From Flavobacterium urumqiense (GTDB taxonomy: Bacteria; Bacteroidota; Bacteroidia; Flavobacteriales; Flavobacteriaceae): a stretch of 64,000 bases of DNA. The translations under genes and the position numbers were made by a program. Each line of letters starts with the position of its first letter. Within the stretch, counting starts at the first letter, position 1. The notes below the pieces were generated by a model. That model was given only the letters and a program-made list of their open reading frames with translations, was not told the DNA's origin and made no database searches. This document shows positions 34,734 to 43,731 of the stretch, in pieces. The DNA lies in the NCBI RefSeq assembly GCF_900108015.1, contig NZ_FNVP01000002.1:248001-312000 (forward strand), written 5' to 3'.

Positions 34734-36902
34734 ATGAATACTATTATTAGTCGCAAAGTTGCAAAATTGCAAAATTGTAAAGTTTTTAAAAGCAAGGTTC
34801 TTACTCCTTGCATGTCTATTATCTTTTCTCTATTCTCTATCTCTTCCTTTTCACAAGTCAAAGACACTGTTAAAGTCAATCAACTCGATGAAGTATTGGT
34901 TTCGGCCGTTCGCGCTACTTCAAAAACACCGGTAAGTTTCAGCAATTTGGATAAAAAAGACATCAAATTTCGAAATTTAGGACAAGATATCCCAATTTTG
35001 ATGAATTATCTTCCCTCAGTAGTTACTACTTCCGATGCTGGAAATGGTGTCGGATATACCGGAATACGTGTTCGTGGGAGCGATGCAACAAGAGTGAATG
35101 TCACCATCAACGGAATTCCTTATAATGATTCAGAAAGTCATGGAACTTACTGGGTGAATATGCCAGATTTCGCTTCTTCGGTGGAGAGTTTGCAATTGCA
35201 ACGCGGTGTAGGAACTTCGACAAATGGAGCTGGTGCTTTTGGTGCTAGTTTAAACATGTTGACTGATTCCTATTCTGATAAAGCATCCGGTGAAATTTCT
35301 AATTCATTTGGAAGTTTTAATACCCAAAAACATACTGTAAAATTCAGCACGGGATTAATGAATGACCATTTTGAAATTGCCGGTCGTTTGTCAGCTTTAA
35401 AATCGGATGGTTTTGTTGACAGAGGTGCTTCTGACTTGAAATCTTATTTTCTTCAAGGAACTTATGTGGGGAAAACTACTTTGATTAAAGCGTTGGCTTT
35501 TGGAGGAAAAGAAAAAACCTACCAATCCTGGAATGGAATTGATGAAGCAACTTTAAACAGTGACAGAACGTTTAATTCCTCTGGGATTTTCACAGACGAA
35601 TTTGGAAAAACCCGTTTTTATGACAATGAAACCGATAATTACCAACAATACCATTATCAATTGCATTGGAACGAAAAAGTTTCCAATAATTGGAGTACGA
35701 ATTTAGCTTTCCATTATACTAAAGGAAAAGGCTTTTATGAAAATTATAAAGAAGATGCCAAATTTTCCAGCTATGGATTAGCTCCAATAGTCATTAACGG
35801 CGCAACAATAAAGAAAACTGATTTAATCCGTCAAAAATGGTTAGATAATGATTTCTACGGAACTACATTTTCAGCAAATTATAGAGACGAAAAGTTAGAC
35901 TTACTATTTGGAGGTGGTTATAATAAATATGAGGGAGCCCATTTTGGAAAAGTAATTTGGGCACGATATGCTTCACAAAGTGAATTGGGAGATCATTATT
36001 ACGATGATTTTGCAACTAAAACTGATGGAAATATTTTTGCAAAAGCCAATTATCAAATCACAGAAAAAATTAGCTTATTTGGAGATCTGCAACTTAGAAA
36101 CGTACATTACAAAGCCAATAGTTACGAAACAGGTTCTGTAAATGATAATTTCAATTTCTTCAATCCAAAAGCAGGTTTGAATTACGATATTACTCCTAAT
36201 AATAAACTGTACTTTTCTTATGCACGAGCCAATCGGGAACCAAACAGAACGGATTATGAAGGTGGAAATGCTAAACCAGAAAAGTTAAATGACTTTGAAA
36301 TGGGCTGGAGATATGTTGCTGATAAAGTACAATTCAATTCGAATGTGTATTACATGGCCTATAAAGACCAATTGATATTAACTGGAAAACTAGATGATGT
36401 AGGAAGTCCGATTCGTTCGAACAGCGAAAAAAGTTACCGTCTAGGGTTAGAGGTCGATGCTACAATTGCCTTATCAGAACAATTTATTATTCGTCCAAAT
36501 TTTACTTTAAGCAGTAATAAAAATATTGATTTAGCTGTGCAAGGGGAGAATTATGGAACTACTGATATTTCTTACTCGCCATCGGTTATAGTAGGGAATA
36601 TTATCGTTTACAAACCGCTAGAAAACCTTCAGATTTCATGGCTACAAAAATTTGTAGGAGAGCAATATATGAATAATATTGAATTACCGGCTGCGAAATT
36701 GGCTAACTATTTTGTAAATGATTTGAATATCGCTTATGAAATCAAACCGAAATCAGTTTTCAAATCAATTATAATTACCGGCTTGGTTAATAACATTTTT
36801 GATAAGAAATATGTTTCAAATGGATATATGTGGGATGTTTATCCCTATTATTACCCGCAAGCCGGAATCAACTTCTTGGCTGGATTGACGCTGAAGTTTT
36901 AG
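34734..36902 (+). CDS. TonB-dependent outer-membrane receptor under TPP-riboswitch control
   Basis: 722 residues. Start at 34734 gives a basic N-region before the signal peptide (SIIFSLFSISSFS); the alternative ATG at 34812 would leave no positive charges, so I prefer the former. The plug domain contains IRVRGSDATRVNVTINGIPYND split in family blocks, and GVGTSTNGAGAFGASLNML. The barrel ends GINFLAGLTLKF with the terminal Phe. Receptors placed behind TPP riboswitches in Bacteroidota are taken to import thiamine or its precursors (established pattern, substrate inferred). Confidence 0.93.
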   Translation: MNTIISRKVAKLQNCKVFKSKVLTPCMSIIFSLFSISSFSQVKDTVKVNQLDEVLVSAVRATSKTPVSFSNLDKKDIKFRNLGQDIPILMNYLPSVVTTSDAGNGVGYTGIRVRGSDATRVNVTINGIPYNDSESHGTYWVNMPDFASSVESLQLQRGVGTSTNGAGAFGASLNMLTDSYSDKASGEISNSFGSFNTQKHTVKFSTGLMNDHFEIAGRLSALKSDGFVDRGASDLKSYFLQGTYVGKTTLIKALAFGGKEKTYQSWNGIDEATLNSDRTFNSSGIFTDEFGKTRFYDNETDNYQQYHYQLHWNEKVSNNWSTNLAFHYTKGKGFYENYKEDAKFSSYGLAPIVINGATIKKTDLIRQKWLDNDFYGTTFSANYRDEKLDLLFGGGYNKYEGAHFGKVIWARYASQSELGDHYYDDFATKTDGNIFAKANYQITEKISLFGDLQLRNVHYKANSYETGSVNDNFNFFNPKAGLNYDITPNNKLYFSYARANREPNRTDYEGGNAKPEKLNDFEMGWRYVADKVQFNSNVYYMAYKDQLILTGKLDDVGSPIRSNSEKSYRLGLEVDATIALSEQFIIRPNFTLSSNKNIDLAVQGENYGTTDISYSPSVIVGNIIVYKPLENLQISWLQKFVGEQYMNNIELPAAKLANYFVNDLNIAYEIKPKSVFKSIIITGLVNNIFDKKYVSNGYMWDVYPYYYPQAGINFLAGLTLKF

Positions 36903-36923
36903 AATAGTGTCAAATTAAATTTT

Positions 36924-36964
36924 AAAAATCCTGATGGTCTAGTCTGACTGTCAGGATTTTTTTT
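36924..36964. terminator. Terminator after the TonB-dependent receptor (bidirectional)
   Basis: 11-bp stem AAAAATCCTGA/TCAGGATTTTT with a 16-base loop, then T-run; sits between convergent genes. Confidence 0.85.
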
Positions 36965-36968
36965 GGTT

Positions 36969-37391
36969 TTAATTATAAACCCGAAGCACATTTCCATTAA
37001 CTTCTACACGATATTGTTTCAAAGGATATTGCGCCCCGCCTTGAGCTTGACCTGTAAACAAACTGTATTCTTTGCTGTCACAAGCACAAACTATATTTAT
37101 ACCTTTTAGAGTCATGGTAGAACAAGAGCTCAAATCTTGATTGGGACAGGCTGCATCAAAAGCATTGTAATTACCTGGTGCCGTACAAAATACATAAATT
37201 CCCTTGGCTCCTACTCCAGAATAATAAATAGCATTGCTGGTGTATTGCAGCTTCGAATAAGCAGGCAAATTCATGTTGAGATCTATAGTGAAGCTATAAT
37301 TAGGTATAAAAGGGTTTTTATTGTTAAAACCATTATCACTGCAGGAAAAGAAAAAGCATGAAAGAACCAAGAATAGGATAAATTTTTTCAT
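36969..37391 (-). CDS. Rieske-like lipoprotein lacking the cluster histidines
   Basis: 140 residues. A lipoprotein signal peptide ends in CFFFSC. The C-terminal part resembles a Rieske [2Fe-2S] domain (a FDAACPNQDLSS block, a strand, then VCACDSKEYSLFTG and the final YRVEVNGNVLRVYN), but the motif CxH...CxxH reads CPN...CACD: both cysteine positions are present and both histidines are replaced. The canonical Rieske cluster is therefore not expected. Function is unknown. Confidence 0.65.
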   Translation of the reverse strand: MKKFILFLVLSCFFFSCSDNGFNNKNPFIPNYSFTIDLNMNLPAYSKLQYTSNAIYYSGVGAKGIYVFCTAPGNYNAFDAACPNQDLSSCSTMTLKGINIVCACDSKEYSLFTGQAQGGAQYPLKQYRVEVNGNVLRVYN

Positions 37392-37422
37392 TTTCTAAAA
37401 TATTGTAAAAGAATTAGCGAAA

Positions 37423-37430
37423 CAAATTTA
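37423..37430 (-). promoter_or_regulatory. Candidate -7 element (TAAATTTG) of the Rieske-like lipoprotein gene
   Basis: Exact TAnnTTTG, 32 bases before the start at 37391 on the minus strand. Confidence 0.45.
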
Positions 37431-37507
37431 ATTTATTTAACTTTGAATTATATATGATTAACATATAATTATAGGCTAAAAAAATTAATAGTATCTTAGT
37501 GGAAAGA

Positions 37508-37531
37508 AATCCCGTCCTGATGGGATTTTTT
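37508..37531 (+). terminator. Terminator-like hairpin in the greA leader
   Basis: AATCCC...GGGATT hairpin with an 8-base loop and a T6 run, ending 24 bases before the greA ATG. No gene precedes it on the plus strand, so it may act as an attenuator or 5'-end structure. Confidence 0.6.
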
Positions 37532-37554
37532 CTATTTATATAAACGAGGAAGTT

Positions 37555-38031
37555 ATGAGTACAGTATCTTATTATACAGCAGAAGGATTAAAAAAATTAA
37601 GAGAAGAATTAGATTATTTAAAAAGTGTAATGCGTCCAAAAGCATCCGCAGATATAGCTGAAGCAAGAGATAAAGGTGACTTGTCTGAAAATGCCGAGTA
37701 TGATGCAGCCAAAGAAGCACAAGGAATGCTTGAGATGCGTATTGCTAAAATGGAAGAGGTACATTCTAACGCCAGATTAATTGATGAATCTCATTTAGAT
37801 CTTTCTAAAGTGTTGGTTTTATCTAATGTAAAAATCAAAAACCAAACTAACGGAATGGAAATGACTTATACATTAGTTGCCGAAAGTGAAGCCGATTTAA
37901 AAACAGGAAAAATCTCTGTGACCTCACCAATTGGTAAAGGTTTATTGGGAAAATCAGTAGGTGAATCTGCTGAAATCACAGTTCCAAACGGAGTTTTGAA
38001 ATTTGAGATTTTAGAAATTTCACGCGATTAA
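37555..38031 (+). CDS. greA: Transcription elongation factor GreA
   Basis: 158 residues. N-terminal coiled-coil with the acidic tip DLSENAEYDAAKEAQG, which enters the RNA polymerase channel and stimulates cleavage of backtracked RNA, and a C-terminal FKBP-like domain ending in SPIGKGLLGKSVGE. Full length and complete. A terminator-like hairpin is present in the leader. Confidence 0.97.
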   Translation: MSTVSYYTAEGLKKLREELDYLKSVMRPKASADIAEARDKGDLSENAEYDAAKEAQGMLEMRIAKMEEVHSNARLIDESHLDLSKVLVLSNVKIKNQTNGMEMTYTLVAESEADLKTGKISVTSPIGKGLLGKSVGESAEITVPNGVLKFEILEISRD

Positions 38032-38124
38032 AGCTAGTATTCAGTGTTCAGCAGTAATATTCAGTCTCTTCTGTAAACAGAGCAGCATCTTACATCGAAT
38101 GACCATTCTTTAAAAATTTAACTC

Positions 38125-38514
38125 ATGAGTTCAATATTTACTAAAATTATAAAAGGAGAAATTCCTAGTTATAAAATTGCTGAAGATGACAATTTTTTGG
38201 CTTTTTTGGATGTAAATCCAAACGCTAAAGGACATACACTTTGTGTTCCAAAACTCGAAATTGATAAGATTTTTGATATCGAAGATGAATTATATATCGG
38301 ATTGATGCAGTTTTCTAAAAAAATTGCCATTGCCTTAAAAAAATCAGTTCCTTGCAAAAGGATAGGAATGGCAGTTGTAGGACTTGAAGTTCCTCACGCT
38401 CACATTCACCTTATTCCTTTAAATGAAATGGATGAAATGCGTTTTCAAAATAAAGTGTCACTTTCAAAAGAAGAATTTGAAGCATTAGCAATACTTATTA
38501 AAAGCAATTTATAA
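38125..38514 (+). CDS. HIT-family protein
   Basis: 129 residues. The signature histidine triad is VPHAHIHLIPL near residue 92-102. Members hydrolyse nucleoside phosphoramidates or dinucleoside polyphosphates; exact substrate unknown. It follows greA in the same direction with 93 bases between, and has its own terminator downstream. Confidence 0.93.
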   Translation: MSSIFTKIIKGEIPSYKIAEDDNFLAFLDVNPNAKGHTLCVPKLEIDKIFDIEDELYIGLMQFSKKIAIALKKSVPCKRIGMAVVGLEVPHAHIHLIPLNEMDEMRFQNKVSLSKEEFEALAILIKSNL

Positions 38515-38553
38515 TGTTTTTACAAATAAAATAAATTGGTACGGTTTTCGTTT

Positions 38554-38591
38554 AGAAAGGGAATAGGTGAAAACTTATTCCCTTTCTAATT
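38554..38591 (+). terminator. Rho-independent terminator of the HIT gene
   Basis: 12-bp stem AGAAAGGGAATA/TATTCCCTTTCT with a 10-base loop. Confidence 0.8.
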
Positions 38592-38610
38592 TATAAGCTT
38601 ACCCTATAAG

Positions 38611-39768
38611 ATGAAAAACATTTATTTATTACTTTCTTTATTTTTATCTGTCTTAAGTTTTGGTCAGAGCCAAACAGACTATACTTTAATTGACAGCCAA
38701 ATTTCCAAGATTCCTAATAGCTCTACTACTACAATTAAAGGCATCGCCAATTATATAAATTCAAATTTCAGAACAGATAATGACAAAATTCGGGCGATTT
38801 TTTATTGGACAGCCTCCAATATACGCTATGATATGGATAATACGTTTACTTCAAATAGCAGAGAAACTTCTGAAAATAAAATAAAAAATATTCTCAAAAC
38901 CAGAAAGGGAGTTTGTAGTGATTACACTGAAATCTTTAATGATTTAGCGAATAAAGTGGGTATAAAATCAGTTATTATAAGCGGATATACAAAACAAAAT
39001 GGGGTGATTGACACCATTTCTCATGCTTGGTGTGGCTCAAAAATAAACAGCAAATGGTATTTATTTGATCCAACTTGGGGTTCCGGTTTCGCAAATAACG
39101 GTCGTTTCTATAAAAAAATAGATAATTCTTATTTTAAAGTTAACCCTTCACAATCGATCACATCACACATTCCGTTTGATTATTTATGGCAATTTCTAAA
39201 TTATCCAATAACAAACACAGAGTTTTATCAAGGTAAAACTCAAATTAATAAATCAAAGAAATACTTCGATTTTGAAAGTGAAATTGCTAAATACGAATCA
39301 TCCTCAGAAATCGCTAAATTATACGACTCGGCTGAAAGAATAGAAAAGAACGGAGTTGAAAATAATCTGATTTTAGAACGATTAAAAAACAAAGATAGAA
39401 ACATAACCTACTTACGCCAAAAAACAAATGTTGAAAAATTAAATCTAATTGCTAACAATTGCAATCAGGCTATTAACTTGTTGAATGATTTTATTTATTA
39501 CAGAAACAAAAGATTCAGCCCTGCCCTACCAGATAACGAAATTAAAAGCATGATTGAAATACCAAAACAAAAATTAATTGAATGCAAAAATGCACTTTAC
39601 AACGTGGGCTATGTTGGAAACGAAAATTCATCCAGTTTAGCTTCTCTAAAAAAATCAGTTACTAATGCTTTGGCACAAACGGAAGAACATATTCTATTTG
39701 TACAAAACTATTTAAGCAAAAATAATATAGCCAGAAAAGGAATGTTTACTAAAACAATTTGGTACTGA
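38611..39768 (+). CDS. Secreted transglutaminase-like protein
   Basis: 385 residues. A signal peptide (MKKNIYLLLSLFLSVLSFG) is followed by a transglutaminase-like core. The catalytic Cys is in KGVCSDYTE, the His in SHAWCG and the Asp in LFDPTWG, so the triad is complete. Members act as proteases or cross-linking enzymes; the substrate is unknown. The C-terminal half is helical and Lys-rich. The stop is 13 bases from the end of the convergent histidine kinase gene. Confidence 0.85.
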   Translation: MKNIYLLLSLFLSVLSFGQSQTDYTLIDSQISKIPNSSTTTIKGIANYINSNFRTDNDKIRAIFYWTASNIRYDMDNTFTSNSRETSENKIKNILKTRKGVCSDYTEIFNDLANKVGIKSVIISGYTKQNGVIDTISHAWCGSKINSKWYLFDPTWGSGFANNGRFYKKIDNSYFKVNPSQSITSHIPFDYLWQFLNYPITNTEFYQGKTQINKSKKYFDFESEIAKYESSSEIAKLYDSAERIEKNGVENNLILERLKNKDRNITYLRQKTNVEKLNLIANNCNQAINLLNDFIYYRNKRFSPALPDNEIKSMIEIPKQKLIECKNALYNVGYVGNENSSSLASLKKSVTNALAQTEEHILFVQNYLSKNNIARKGMFTKTIWY

Positions 39769-39781
39769 TTTAATTGGTTAT

Positions 39782-40930
39782 TCAAGATATTTTTTTAAAA
39801 CTAACTTGCATTGTAGTTCCTTTTCCTAATTCGGAATTCAGGACTTTTATGGTTCCTTTATGATATTCTTCGACAATTCTTCTAGTCAAAGAAAGTCCCA
39901 AGCCCCAACCTCTTTTTTTGGTCGTAAATCCCGGTTCAAAAATGGATTTGAATTGTTTTTTTTGAATACCGCTTCCTGTATCTATAACATTTATTTTCAC
40001 ATGCCCTGCATCTTGTTCTATTTCTAACGACAATTTGCCTCTCCCTTTCATCGCATCAATAGCATTTTTTACCAAATTTTCGATCGTCCAACTGTGCAAA
40101 GTGGGATTGAGTAAAACATAGATTGGCGCTTGCGGTGCTTTAAAAGAAAATTCAATTTGTTTTGAGAAACGCGACTGCAGATAATCATAGGATTGCAGTG
40201 TTTCTTCTATAATATTTTTGGTTTCTAATTTTGGCTCAGAGCCTATTTTTGAAAAACGATCCGTAATCGTTTGTAATCTTTCAATGTCTTTCTCTATTTC
40301 GAATGTGGTACTCTCCTCTACATTTTCAGATTTCAATAATTCAACCCAACCAATTAAGGAAGAAAGGGGCGTTCCTATTTGATGGGCAGTCTCCTTTGCC
40401 ATCCCGGCCCAAAGCTTGTTTTGAGTAGCCATTTTGTTACTTCGATAAAAATTATAAACTAAGCCGCCAAACAACACTATAATTAGCACTAAGGCAACAG
40501 GATAATATTTAAGTTTGTTCAGTAAAGCTGAGTTGCCATAATATAATTTTTGAAACTTGTTGGGAACGTATTCAATAACAATGGCTTCGTTTTCATTTCG
40601 TAAATCAGATAAAAAAGCCCTGGCTTTCATCTTATCTTTTACTATTTCTTCCTCTACATTGACAGTATTTATGATAATGTCATTCTCCGTAAGAATAATC
40701 GGAATGGAAGTATTGTTACTGAATATTTGAAGAGGAAGCTCTACATCAGTATTTTCATCAGCATTTTTTAATGTTTTTTGTGCATTTGCCCAGAGGTTCA
40801 TTTTAAGACGTTCTTCATTTTTGAAGATTTGAAAAAAGGTATATGTATTCCACAGAATTAGAGAAATGATAAAGAATGAAGCAAAAATGATGGCCCAACG
40901 GGTTGTATTTTTTTTATCAGAAAACTGCAT
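39782..40930 (-). CDS. Sensor histidine kinase (orphan)
   Basis: 382 residues. Two membrane helices (near residues 11-35 and 145-165) bracket a periplasmic sensor region. The kinase core has the H-box ETAHQIGTPLSSLIGW, N-box ENLVKNAIDAM, G1 DTGSGI and G2 RGWGLGLSLT. No response regulator gene is adjacent, so its partner must be encoded elsewhere. The signal is unknown. Confidence 0.93.
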   Translation of the reverse strand: MQFSDKKNTTRWAIIFASFFIISLILWNTYTFFQIFKNEERLKMNLWANAQKTLKNADENTDVELPLQIFSNNTSIPIILTENDIIINTVNVEEEIVKDKMKARAFLSDLRNENEAIVIEYVPNKFQKLYYGNSALLNKLKYYPVALVLIIVLFGGLVYNFYRSNKMATQNKLWAGMAKETAHQIGTPLSSLIGWVELLKSENVEESTTFEIEKDIERLQTITDRFSKIGSEPKLETKNIIEETLQSYDYLQSRFSKQIEFSFKAPQAPIYVLLNPTLHSWTIENLVKNAIDAMKGRGKLSLEIEQDAGHVKINVIDTGSGIQKKQFKSIFEPGFTTKKRGWGLGLSLTRRIVEEYHKGTIKVLNSELGKGTTMQVSFKKIS

Positions 40931-41072
40931 AAATTAAATTTTGAGGTATAAATATAACGAAATACTTGCACTATTATTTTAGTTTTTGGTTTAAGAGCCT
41001 TTTTTATTGAGAGCAAAATATTTATTTAAACTTAAATCTTTAAACCTCCTTTCTAAATTTAAACGGTTTCGC

Positions 41073-41080
41073 TACTTTTG
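41073..41080 (+). promoter_or_regulatory. Candidate -7 element (TACTTTTG) of the flavin reductase gene
   Basis: Exact TAnnTTTG, 36 bases before the ATG. Confidence 0.5.
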
Positions 41081-41116
41081 CATTAAGCAAATCCATTCAT
41101 CCGAAACTACATCAAC

Positions 41117-41995
41117 ATGATTACTATTGATCCAAAAAGTATTGAAACCGCAAAGCTACAAGGTTACCTTCAAAGTTCCGTGGGACCAAGACCTATAGCA
41201 TTTGCCAGTACTATGGACAGTGAGGGAAACCCAAATTTATCTCCTTTTAGTTTCTTTAATGTATTTAGCGCCAATCCGCCAATTCTTATTTTCTCACCTG
41301 CCAGACGTGTTCGTGACAATTCGATAAAACACACTTTGATCAATGCTGAATCTACTCGAGAAGTAGTGATAAATGTGGTTAATTTTGATATGGTGCAACA
41401 AACATCTCTTGCAAGTACGGAATATGCGGAGGGCGTAAATGAGTTTCTAAAATCAGGTTTTACATCAATTCCCTCTGAGGTTGTGAAACCTTTTAGAGTA
41501 AAAGAGTCACCTGTGCAATTTGAATGCAAAGTTACTCAGATTATCCCTTTGGGAACCGAAGGCGGAGCTGGCAATTTGATCCTTTGTGAAGTACTGAGAA
41601 TTCATATTGACGAACGTATTTTAGACGAAAATGGAGCAATTAATCAATATAAAATAGACTTAGTTTCTAGATTAGGAGCCAACTGGTATTCCAGATCAAA
41701 CCAGGGACTTTTTGAAGTACCAAAACCACTTACAACACAGGGAATCGGGGTTGATGCGATACCTGATTTCATAAAAGAAAGTGCTGTCTTTGATGGAAAT
41801 GATTTAGGGATGTTGGGTAATATTGAGGCCTTGCCTACTTTAGAGGAAGTTAGTATATTTGTAAAACAGAATTTTCCTGTAAAAGGGGTTTTAAGCTCAG
41901 ATGATCAGCAAAAATTGCATATGGAAGCGAAAAAATACCTGAATAAAAAGGATGTTCTAGCTGCTTGGAAAGTACTTTTAGCTAAAAAAAAATAA
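41117..41995 (+). CDS. Flavin reductase (DIM6/NTAB) family protein
   Basis: 292 residues. The FMN-binding split barrel begins SSVGPRPIAFASTMDSEGNPNLSP (in two parts) and carries the family motif SPFSFFNVFSANPP. The fold is that of flavin reductases and flavoredoxins; the redox partner is unknown. The C-terminal extension (LEEVSIFVKQNFPVKGV) is not part of the core. DUF3127 follows 28 bases downstream. Confidence 0.88.
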   Translation: MITIDPKSIETAKLQGYLQSSVGPRPIAFASTMDSEGNPNLSPFSFFNVFSANPPILIFSPARRVRDNSIKHTLINAESTREVVINVVNFDMVQQTSLASTEYAEGVNEFLKSGFTSIPSEVVKPFRVKESPVQFECKVTQIIPLGTEGGAGNLILCEVLRIHIDERILDENGAINQYKIDLVSRLGANWYSRSNQGLFEVPKPLTTQGIGVDAIPDFIKESAVFDGNDLGMLGNIEALPTLEEVSIFVKQNFPVKGVLSSDDQQKLHMEAKKYLNKKDVLAAWKVLLAKKK

Positions 41996-42023
41996 TTCAA
42001 TATAACAACAAAAAATAACGAAG

Positions 42024-42401
42024 ATGGAAGTTACAGGAAAAATTAAAATGCTTGGAGAAGCTAAAAATGTAGGAAATGGAAGTTTCTTAAAAAGAGAACT
42101 AGTTGTAACGACTGAGGAACAATATCCACAGCACATTTTAGTGGAATTTGTACAAGACAAATGTGATTTATTGAATAGTTTTAAAGTGGGGGAAGCTGTA
42201 AAAGTTTCTATCAACTTAAGAGGCCGCGAATGGGTAGATCCTCAAGGTGTAACTAAATATTTCAATTCTATACAAGGATGGAGAGTAGAAAGAGTATCTG
42301 CTGATGCTCCTAATGCTCAAATAGCTCCAATGCCAGCTGCTGAAGCATTTGCTCCAGCTACAAATTTAAACGAAGAAGAAGCGGACGATTTACCATTTTA
42401 A
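42024..42401 (+). CDS. DUF3127 protein (OB-fold, SSB-like)
   Basis: 125 residues. The fold pattern is OB-like (KREL, VEFVQDK, EAVKVSINLRGREW) with a disordered acidic tail ending in EEADDLPF, the SSB-type acidic tip. DUF3127 is common in Bacteroidota and of unknown function; the tip suggests binding to the same partners as SSB, an inference. Confidence 0.85.
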   Translation: MEVTGKIKMLGEAKNVGNGSFLKRELVVTTEEQYPQHILVEFVQDKCDLLNSFKVGEAVKVSINLRGREWVDPQGVTKYFNSIQGWRVERVSADAPNAQIAPMPAAEAFAPATNLNEEEADDLPF

Positions 42402-42429
42402 TCATTTGATCTTAATTGATTTTATAATA

Positions 42430-42465
42430 AAAACCCGACAGCTATTGATTTAACTGTCGGGTTTT
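42430..42465 (+). terminator. Rho-independent terminator after the DUF3127 gene
   Basis: Perfect 12-bp stem AAAACCCGACAG/CTGTCGGGTTTT with a 12-base loop. Confidence 0.9.
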
Positions 42466-42480
42466 ATAGTAATATAAAAG

Positions 42481-43119
42481 ATGTATTATTTAACTGCAGC
42501 CTTATTCTTCCCTCCTGTTTCCCAAACCAACCGCGATGGAATTTTGGCTATTGGAGGTGACTTATCTTCGGAACGATTGCAACTTGCTTATAAAAGTGGT
42601 ATTTTCCCGTGGTTTGAACAAGGAGAACCAATTATGTGGTGGTCACCCAATCCCAGAATGGTTTTATTTTTAGATGAATTGGTAATTTCCAAAAGTATGC
42701 GCAGCATTCTTAATAGAAATATTTTTACTGTCACCTTCAATCAAAATTTAAGAGATGTAATTTCAAACTGCAAAAATATAAAACGAGACGGTCAAAACGG
42801 GACTTGGATTACCAATGACATGATTGAAGCCTACTGTAAACTTCATGAATTGGGAATTGCAAAATCAGTTGAAGTTTGGCAGGATGAGAAATTGGTCGGC
42901 GGTTTATACGGAATCGATTTAGGTCATGTTTTTTGTGGTGAAAGTATGTTTTCTTTGGTATCGAATGCTTCAAAAGTCGCTTTCATTGCTTTGACAAACC
43001 AATTAAAGGCAGCCAACTACAAACTGCTGGATTGCCAAGTTTATAATCCGCATCTCGAAAGTTTGGGCTGTAGAGAAATTGACCGAACCGATTTTATGGA
43101 GATATTGAAAATTGAATAG
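42481..43119 (+). CDS. aat: Leucyl/phenylalanyl-tRNA-protein transferase
   Basis: 212 residues. FPWFEQGEPIMWWSPNPRM and GGLYGIDLGHVFCGESMFS are family blocks. The enzyme adds Leu or Phe to proteins with N-terminal Lys or Arg, feeding the N-end rule (ClpS/ClpAP) pathway. It is immediately downstream of the DUF3127 terminator; nothing in the context changes its role. Confidence 0.95.
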   Translation: MYYLTAALFFPPVSQTNRDGILAIGGDLSSERLQLAYKSGIFPWFEQGEPIMWWSPNPRMVLFLDELVISKSMRSILNRNIFTVTFNQNLRDVISNCKNIKRDGQNGTWITNDMIEAYCKLHELGIAKSVEVWQDEKLVGGLYGIDLGHVFCGESMFSLVSNASKVAFIALTNQLKAANYKLLDCQVYNPHLESLGCREIDRTDFMEILKIE

Positions 43120-43168
43120 TTGACAGATTCTAAACATATGCACTTCTATCTTACTGTCAATTGAAATA

Positions 43169-43729
43169 CTATTTTCTTTTCCAGCAATCTGCTACATGAT
43201 CATCGACCATTCCTGTTGCTTGCATGTGCGCATAAACAACAGTGGATCCCACAAACTTAAACCCGCGTTTTTTCAAATCTTTACTAATTTCATCTGAAAG
43301 TGGCGTTGTGGCAGGAATATCTTTTGAGGATTGTCGGTTGTTTTGAATTGGTTTTCCATCGGTAAATTCCCAAATGTATTTGGAAAAACTACCAAATTTC
43401 TCTTGTACTTTCAAAAATGCAATGGCATTCGAAACTGCAGCGCGAATTTTTAATTGATTGCGAATAATTCCTGAATCAAGAAGCAATTCCTGTATTTTAT
43501 CTTCTGAAAAGTTAGCTACTTTTTTGTAATCGAAATTATCTAAAGCCAGTGTAAAATTTTCTCTTTTCTTTAAGATCGTATACCAGCTTAAACCCGCCTG
43601 AAAAGTTTCTAAAATCAGAAATTCAAATAATTTTTGATCTTCATAAACGGGAACTCCCCATTCTTCGTCATGGTACTTTCGATATAAATCATCTTTTTCA
43701 CACCAATTGCAGCGCATTTTATCATCCAT
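43169..43729 (-). CDS. tag: DNA-3-methyladenine glycosylase I
   Basis: 186 residues, complete. RCNWCEKDDLYRKYHDEEWG with the zinc-ligand cysteines (residues 5 and 8), the GLSWYTILKKREN helix and the C-terminal His-rich segment (YAHMQATGMVDDHVADCW) are typical of TagI. It excises 3-methyladenine from alkylated DNA. It ends two bases from the next gene upstream on the same strand (queuosine transporter), so the two form an operon. Confidence 0.95.
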   Translation of the reverse strand: MDDKMRCNWCEKDDLYRKYHDEEWGVPVYEDQKLFEFLILETFQAGLSWYTILKKRENFTLALDNFDYKKVANFSEDKIQELLLDSGIIRNQLKIRAAVSNAIAFLKVQEKFGSFSKYIWEFTDGKPIQNNRQSSKDIPATTPLSDEISKDLKKRGFKFVGSTVVYAHMQATGMVDDHVADCWKRK

Positions 43730-43731
43730 AA

